Assembly: GCA_902782905.1 (NCBI GenBank)
Contig: CACZPB010000036.1
Coordinates: forward strand, 1-5,502
Source of the DNA: an uncultured bacterium
GTDB taxonomy: Bacteria > Cyanobacteriota > Vampirovibrionia > Gastranaerophilales > Gastranaerophilaceae
DNA length: 5,502 nucleotides
Reading direction: 5' to 3'
Shown here piece after piece: positions 4,793-5,502 of this stretch. The translations under genes were made by a program, and so were the position numbers. How positions within the stretch are numbered: position 1 is the stretch's first letter; every line of letters begins with the position of its first letter. Under the pieces are notes generated by a model. That model did no database searches and was not told the DNA's origin. It saw only the letters and a list, made by a program, of their open reading frames with translations.

Positions 4793-5502
4793 TTCAATGC
4801 TCTTACGTAATTATAATACTCGTTACCTTTATACTTTTTACAATATTTTAAAATTTCTTCCTTAGATAAGAATCCCATTCTGAATGCAACTTCTTCTAAG
4901 CACGCAATCTTTATTCCCTGATTCTCTTCTATTGTTTGAACATAGGAGCTTGCGCCTATTAAGGATTTGTGCGTTCCGGTATCTAACCAAGCAAAACCAC
5001 GCCCCAGAGTTTTTACATTCAACTTATTATTTTCTAAATAAATTTTATTCAAATCTGTTATTTCTAGTTCGCCTCTGGCAGATGGTTTTATTTTTTTTGC
5101 ATACTCTACGACTTTATTATCGTAAATATAAAGCCCCGTAACTGCATAATCTGATTTCGGCTCTTTTGGTTTTTCTTCCAAGGAAACCGCCCTACCGTTT
5201 TCGTCGAATTCAACAACTCCGAATCTTTCAGGGTCTTTTACCTGATATCCGAATACAGTTGCTCCGCCGTTATTTTCTGCTGTTTCTACCGCATTCTTTA
5301 ACGTAGCGGAAAAACCTGTTCCGTAGAAAATATTATCCCCGAGTATCAGAGTAGCACAATCACCCGCAATAAATTCCTCGCCTAAAATAAAAGCTTGCGC
5401 AAGCCCGTCAGGTGATGGCTGAACTTTATATGAAAACTTGACTCCAAACTGTTTTCCGTCACCTAAAAGTTTTTCAAAATTAGGTAAATCTTGAGGTGTC
5501 GA
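4789..5502 (-). CDS. rmlA: Glucose-1-phosphate thymidylyltransferase, 5' end beyond the window
   Basis: RmlA (RfbA) joins glucose 1-phosphate and dTTP to make dTDP-glucose, the first step to dTDP-L-rhamnose and related sugars of surface polysaccharides. The frame is open from the window edge to the stop at 4789-4791, giving 237 residues. Compared with the roughly 290-residue family, about 55 N-terminal residues with the GGSGTRLYP nucleotide motif are missing only because the window ends. Visible: STPQDLPNFEKLLGDG (1-16 of the visible part), QPSPDGLAQAF (28-38), LGDNIFYG (54-61) with the Mg-binding Asp56, DPERFGVVEFDENG (90-103), LEEKPKEPKS (108-117), YAVTGLYIYD, KPSARGELEITD, and GFAWLDTGTH with the second metal-binding Asp174. 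Similarity to Escherichia coli RmlA as I recall it is strong over the whole stretch. An ATG at or near 5181 is not the start; that codon is TTG and lies inside conserved sequence. The gene precedes dxr with a 4-base overlap. Confidence 0.97.
   Translation of the reverse strand, partial: STPQDLPNFEKLLGDGKQFGVKFSYKVQPSPDGLAQAFILGEEFIAGDCATLILGDNIFYGTGFSATLKNAVETAENNGGATVFGYQVKDPERFGVVEFDENGRAVSLEEKPKEPKSDYAVTGLYIYDNKVVEYAKKIKPSARGELEITDLNKIYLENNKLNVKTLGRGFAWLDTGTHKSLIGASSYVQTIEENQGIKIACLEEVAFRMGFLSKEEILKYCKKYKGNEYYNYVRALK

Noticed and set aside
4650..5141. Plus-strand open frames at 4650-4865 and 4884-5141
   Set aside because: They are shadows of dxr and rmlA, whose protein motifs are unambiguous on the other strand.
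1..5502. CRISPR array, insertion sequence, phage, toxin-antitoxin or defence system
   Set aside because: I looked on both strands; there are no spaced direct repeats, transposase motifs, terminal inverted repeats or defence-type proteins.

Overview
The window is ordinary-density, AT-rich bacterial chromosome with standard codon use. The best lineage clue is the gene at 2843-3595. It reads as a full-length Ycf23/DUF561 protein, a family known mainly from cyanobacteria and algal plastids. Together with the low GC, the MEP-pathway gene dxr and the absence of any photosynthesis gene here, this suggests a non-photosynthetic relative of cyanobacteria (Vampirovibrionia/'Melainabacteria', for example a gut Gastranaerophilales). 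That placement is an inference from family distribution; an AT-rich true cyanobacterium is the alternative.

Layout from left to right: (1) 1-1019, minus strand, the first 339 or so codons of gyrA, running off the left edge, with a TTG start, a good ribosome binding site and a clear extended -10 promoter. (2) 1034-1407, a 374-base AT-rich gap with no convincing gene. It holds the gyrA promoter and a hairpin followed by nine Ts that points in the plus direction, where no gene is seen. (3) 1408-2676, minus strand, a pair of exported proteins: a PDZ-less HtrA/DegP-like serine protease, then, 36 bases downstream, an unrecognised 191-residue secreted protein. The second gene has no Shine-Dalgarno but has a near-consensus promoter placed so that its transcript would start on or next to the ATG. 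(4) 2677-2842, a divergent intergenic region with an octanucleotide-phased repeat and the ycf23 promoter. (5) 2843-3595, plus strand, ycf23-like. (6) 3596-3673, a strong bidirectional terminator shared by converging transcripts. (7) 3674-5502, minus strand, rmlA (5' end outside the window) and dxr, overlapping by ATGA and so probably translationally coupled.

Functionally, rmlA makes dTDP-glucose for envelope polysaccharides. dxr commits carbon to isoprenoids, including the undecaprenyl carrier on which such polysaccharides are built. The protease pair acts in the envelope or periplasm. GyrA is half of DNA gyrase. I found no mobile element, CRISPR array, tRNA or rRNA. I see no clear multi-gene novel system. 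The items most worth following up are the Ycf23 homologue, the leaderless-promoter arrangement, the protease/secreted-protein pair and the orphan hairpin-T tract.
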